A stretch of 60,000 nt of DNA. It comes from Tubulanus polymorphus. Its lineage: Eukaryota > Nemertea > Palaeonemertea > Tubulaniformes > Tubulanidae. The stretch lies in the NCBI RefSeq assembly GCF_964204645.1, contig NC_134030.1:2707855-2767854 (forward strand), written 5' to 3'. Shown here piece after piece: positions 58,582 through 60,000 of the stretch. Both the position numbers and the translations under genes were made by a program. Every line of letters starts with the position of its first letter. Positions within the stretch are counted from its first letter, which is position 1. The notes beneath the pieces were generated by a model. It had not been told where the DNA came from. It made no database searches and saw only the letters and a program-made list of their open reading frames with translations.

Positions 58582-58832
58582 ACTATATGACTATGAGGAG
58601 AGAATCCCACAATGATAATAAAAAGTCCGAAAATGAAACTTCGAGATAGTAGTTTATTCAACGTTTCGACTATATCCTAATAGTCATCTTCAGGAATAGG
58701 ATATAGTCGAAACGTTGAAATAAACTACTATCTCGAAGTTTCATTTTCGGACTTTTTATTATCATTGTGGGATTCTCTCCTCATCGCGTCAACACGGATA
58801 TAGTGTTCTACCTATCGTAACTATATGACTAT
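58582..58832. mobile_element. Foldback insertion with about 90-bp arms and 13-bp direct repeats
   Basis: Arms about 58,591-58,680 and 58,697-58,787 differ by a one-base gap. The repeat ACTATATGACTAT lies at 58,582-58,594 and 58,820-58,832. One arm has a full hammerhead-like motif; the other is cut at the centre. The right side continues into a tail (CAACACGGATATAGTGTTCT) that is shared, with changes, by the 6.84 and 55.26 kb copies. Confidence 0.6.
58655..58698 (-). ncRNA. Hammerhead-ribozyme-like motif, minus strand
   Basis: Reading the minus strand: TATTC, core CTGAAGA, stem II GACTAT/ATAGTC around TAGGAT, GAAAC, GTT, then GAATA. TATTC and GAATA form a 5-bp stem I. GAA plus the palindrome ACGT plus T matches the minimal, loop-less stem III described for retroelement hammerheads, where two copies pair. 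One extra U lies between CTGAAGA and stem II compared with the canonical core. Part of a foldback insertion. Confidence 0.5.
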
Positions 58833-58970
58833 ACTATACTATACTATACTATATTATACTTTACTATGATATCTAATCCGACGTTTCGATTACAGTCGTT
58901 TTCACAGGAATCATATACTTATGATAAATACCCAGGGCCCGGTAGCAGTCGTGACTTAGATTGAAGACGA

Positions 58971-59117
58971 GGGCTGGGTTTCATAGATGTGGAAGAAAAA
59001 TAGTCCCTGGGAACATTTTGAAATTTCATTTTATCATTGTAACTATGTTGGTTGTCACCCAAATTGAGGATTTACCCCCAGGGATAACTTTGATACCCAG
59101 TCTATGAAACTGGGCCC
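58971..59117. mobile_element. MITE-like repeat, copy 2
   Basis: Ends GGGCTGGGTTTCATAGATG and GTCTATGAAACTGGGCCC; same interior as 24,215-24,380 with short deletions. Confidence 0.6.
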
Positions 59118-59690
59118 AGGCTAAGACCGACTTAGTTCTAAAGCCAATTCAACGAGTTAGGACCAGTCTTTGCATTTAAGACCACTTTTGGACTGGCGGT
59201 TTACGACTGCGCAACTGGGGCCTAGAACAAAGTGAAGTAATCATCATTTTGTTAATATTCCTGAAAATGGTTATAGCCAAGAAACAACATCGAATAAACC
59301 TGAAGGGAAGTCGTTGTTTCTATGAGGTTAAGATCATTCATTGTTGTGTGCCGTTCCGGTGCAAGGCTTCATTTATTCATAACAGATATTCGCGGGTAAT
59401 TAGACAGGCTTTGTTGTTCTGATTTCACTCTTCGCGTTTCTCTTTTTTTCAGAGAGCACTCGACGTTTCGGATATAAATTATTGATGGAAAAGATACGAC
59501 GAAACGTTGTAGCCACATTCCCGAGGGGATCGTCATAACTTTCACTGCGAATATTCAAATTACCCTCGTTTATCCTTATGCGGATTATCGATGATAATAT
59601 TTCGTTATCATCATTTCTAATCATATCAAAAATAGAGTAATTATACCGTATCTTAATTGGGTCTGAACTTTTGAAAAAATGAATATAACT

Positions 59691-59800
59691 GGACCCAGTT
59701 CCACAGTTGTGAGTTAGAGTTAACTCTGAGTTAAAATTAGTTCATTTTCAATGAGTTAACTCAGGGTCAAACTTTAACTCCGAACTGTGGAACTGGACCC
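59691..59800. mobile_element. Short MITE-like element with 19-bp inverted ends
   Basis: GGACCCAGTTCCACAGTTG at the left is the near-exact inverse of GAACTGTGGAACTGGACCC at the right. The interior TTCATTTTCAATGAGTTAAC is itself partly palindromic. Related pieces occur at about 49,530-49,590 and 2,578-2,640. Confidence 0.55.
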
Positions 59801-59939
59801 TGAAGTCAATCTAAGCAGCTTATAATTAAATCTAAAAATTGCCTATGCATTTTATGTCAAAGCCTTGACTGTGTTATATACCCCCGAAATTCCTACGTTC
59901 GGAATAATGCCTCTACACTAAACTATTCTCACCTTCTAG

Positions 59940-60000
59940 ATTCAACAACAAATACGAGAATGACGTCGATTTCTAATATCGCAGCGGCGGCAGCGGCATC
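59940..60000 (+). CDS. Candidate exon running off the window
   Basis: After a pyrimidine-rich acceptor (TATTCTCACCTTCTAG), only phase-1 entry is open: [D]STTNTRMTSISNIAAAAA to the edge. The other two phases hit stops within 40 bases. It may follow the 50,432 exon. The poly-Ala run comes from a GCG/GCA repeat. Confidence 0.35.

Noticed and set aside
59455-59545. GACGTTTCGG ... CGAAACGTTG considered as a further hammerhead copy
   Set aside because: No CTGANGA core and no stem II at the required distance on either strand.

Overview
The window is nuclear DNA from an animal. It is AT-rich, has many introns, and is full of microsatellites, minisatellites, tRNA-derived SINEs, LINE tails, MITE-like inverted-repeat elements and hammerhead-like repeats. 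The one recognisable gene and the repeat types fit a marine invertebrate, probably a lophotrochozoan such as a mollusc. That placement is inference; nothing in the window fixes the species. There are no bacterial-type operons, CRISPR arrays or viral genes.

The main gene lies on the minus strand from about 40.05 kb down to 20.25 kb. It is a THSD7-type transmembrane protein made of thrombospondin type-1 (TSP1) repeats. I rebuilt 20 consecutive coding exons by joining splice sites whose phases agree at every junction: a signal-peptide exon at 39,925-40,045, a large exon at 38,529-39,213, then 18 small exons. Together they encode 1,389 codons plus one base, from the start Met to the last TSP1 repeat. 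The C-terminal Cys-rich/EGF-like module, transmembrane helix and tail were not securely found. They should lie below 20.25 kb or left of the window; one weak candidate is at 17,553-17,647.

The rest is mostly non-coding. From 1 to about 7.3 kb there is a 24-bp minisatellite and SINE and MITE pieces. Two unrecognised plus-strand ORFs (7,382-7,777 and 8,144-8,377, the second followed by AATAAA) may be small genes. From 9 to 20 kb there are repeats. From 40 to 49 kb there is a perfect 198-bp palindrome, a LINE 3' end and SINEs. From 49.1 kb to the right edge, three plus-strand exon candidates may be the start of a second gene.

The most unusual feature is a dispersed family with a hammerhead-ribozyme-like core (CTGANGA, stem II, GAAA, then a short palindrome and cleavage-type triplet, with flanking stem I complementarity). 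Copies lie at 6.75, 15.67, 22.30, 30.95 (inside a THSD7 intron, sense strand), 41.6 (two, in a perfect palindrome) and 58.67 kb, with degenerate relatives at 40.86, 51.46, 55.2 and 57.3 kb. Three are foldback insertions flanked by 12-15 bp direct repeats. This resembles the hammerhead-bearing terminal repeats of Penelope-like elements or metazoan retrozymes, but no reverse transcriptase of that type is in the window.
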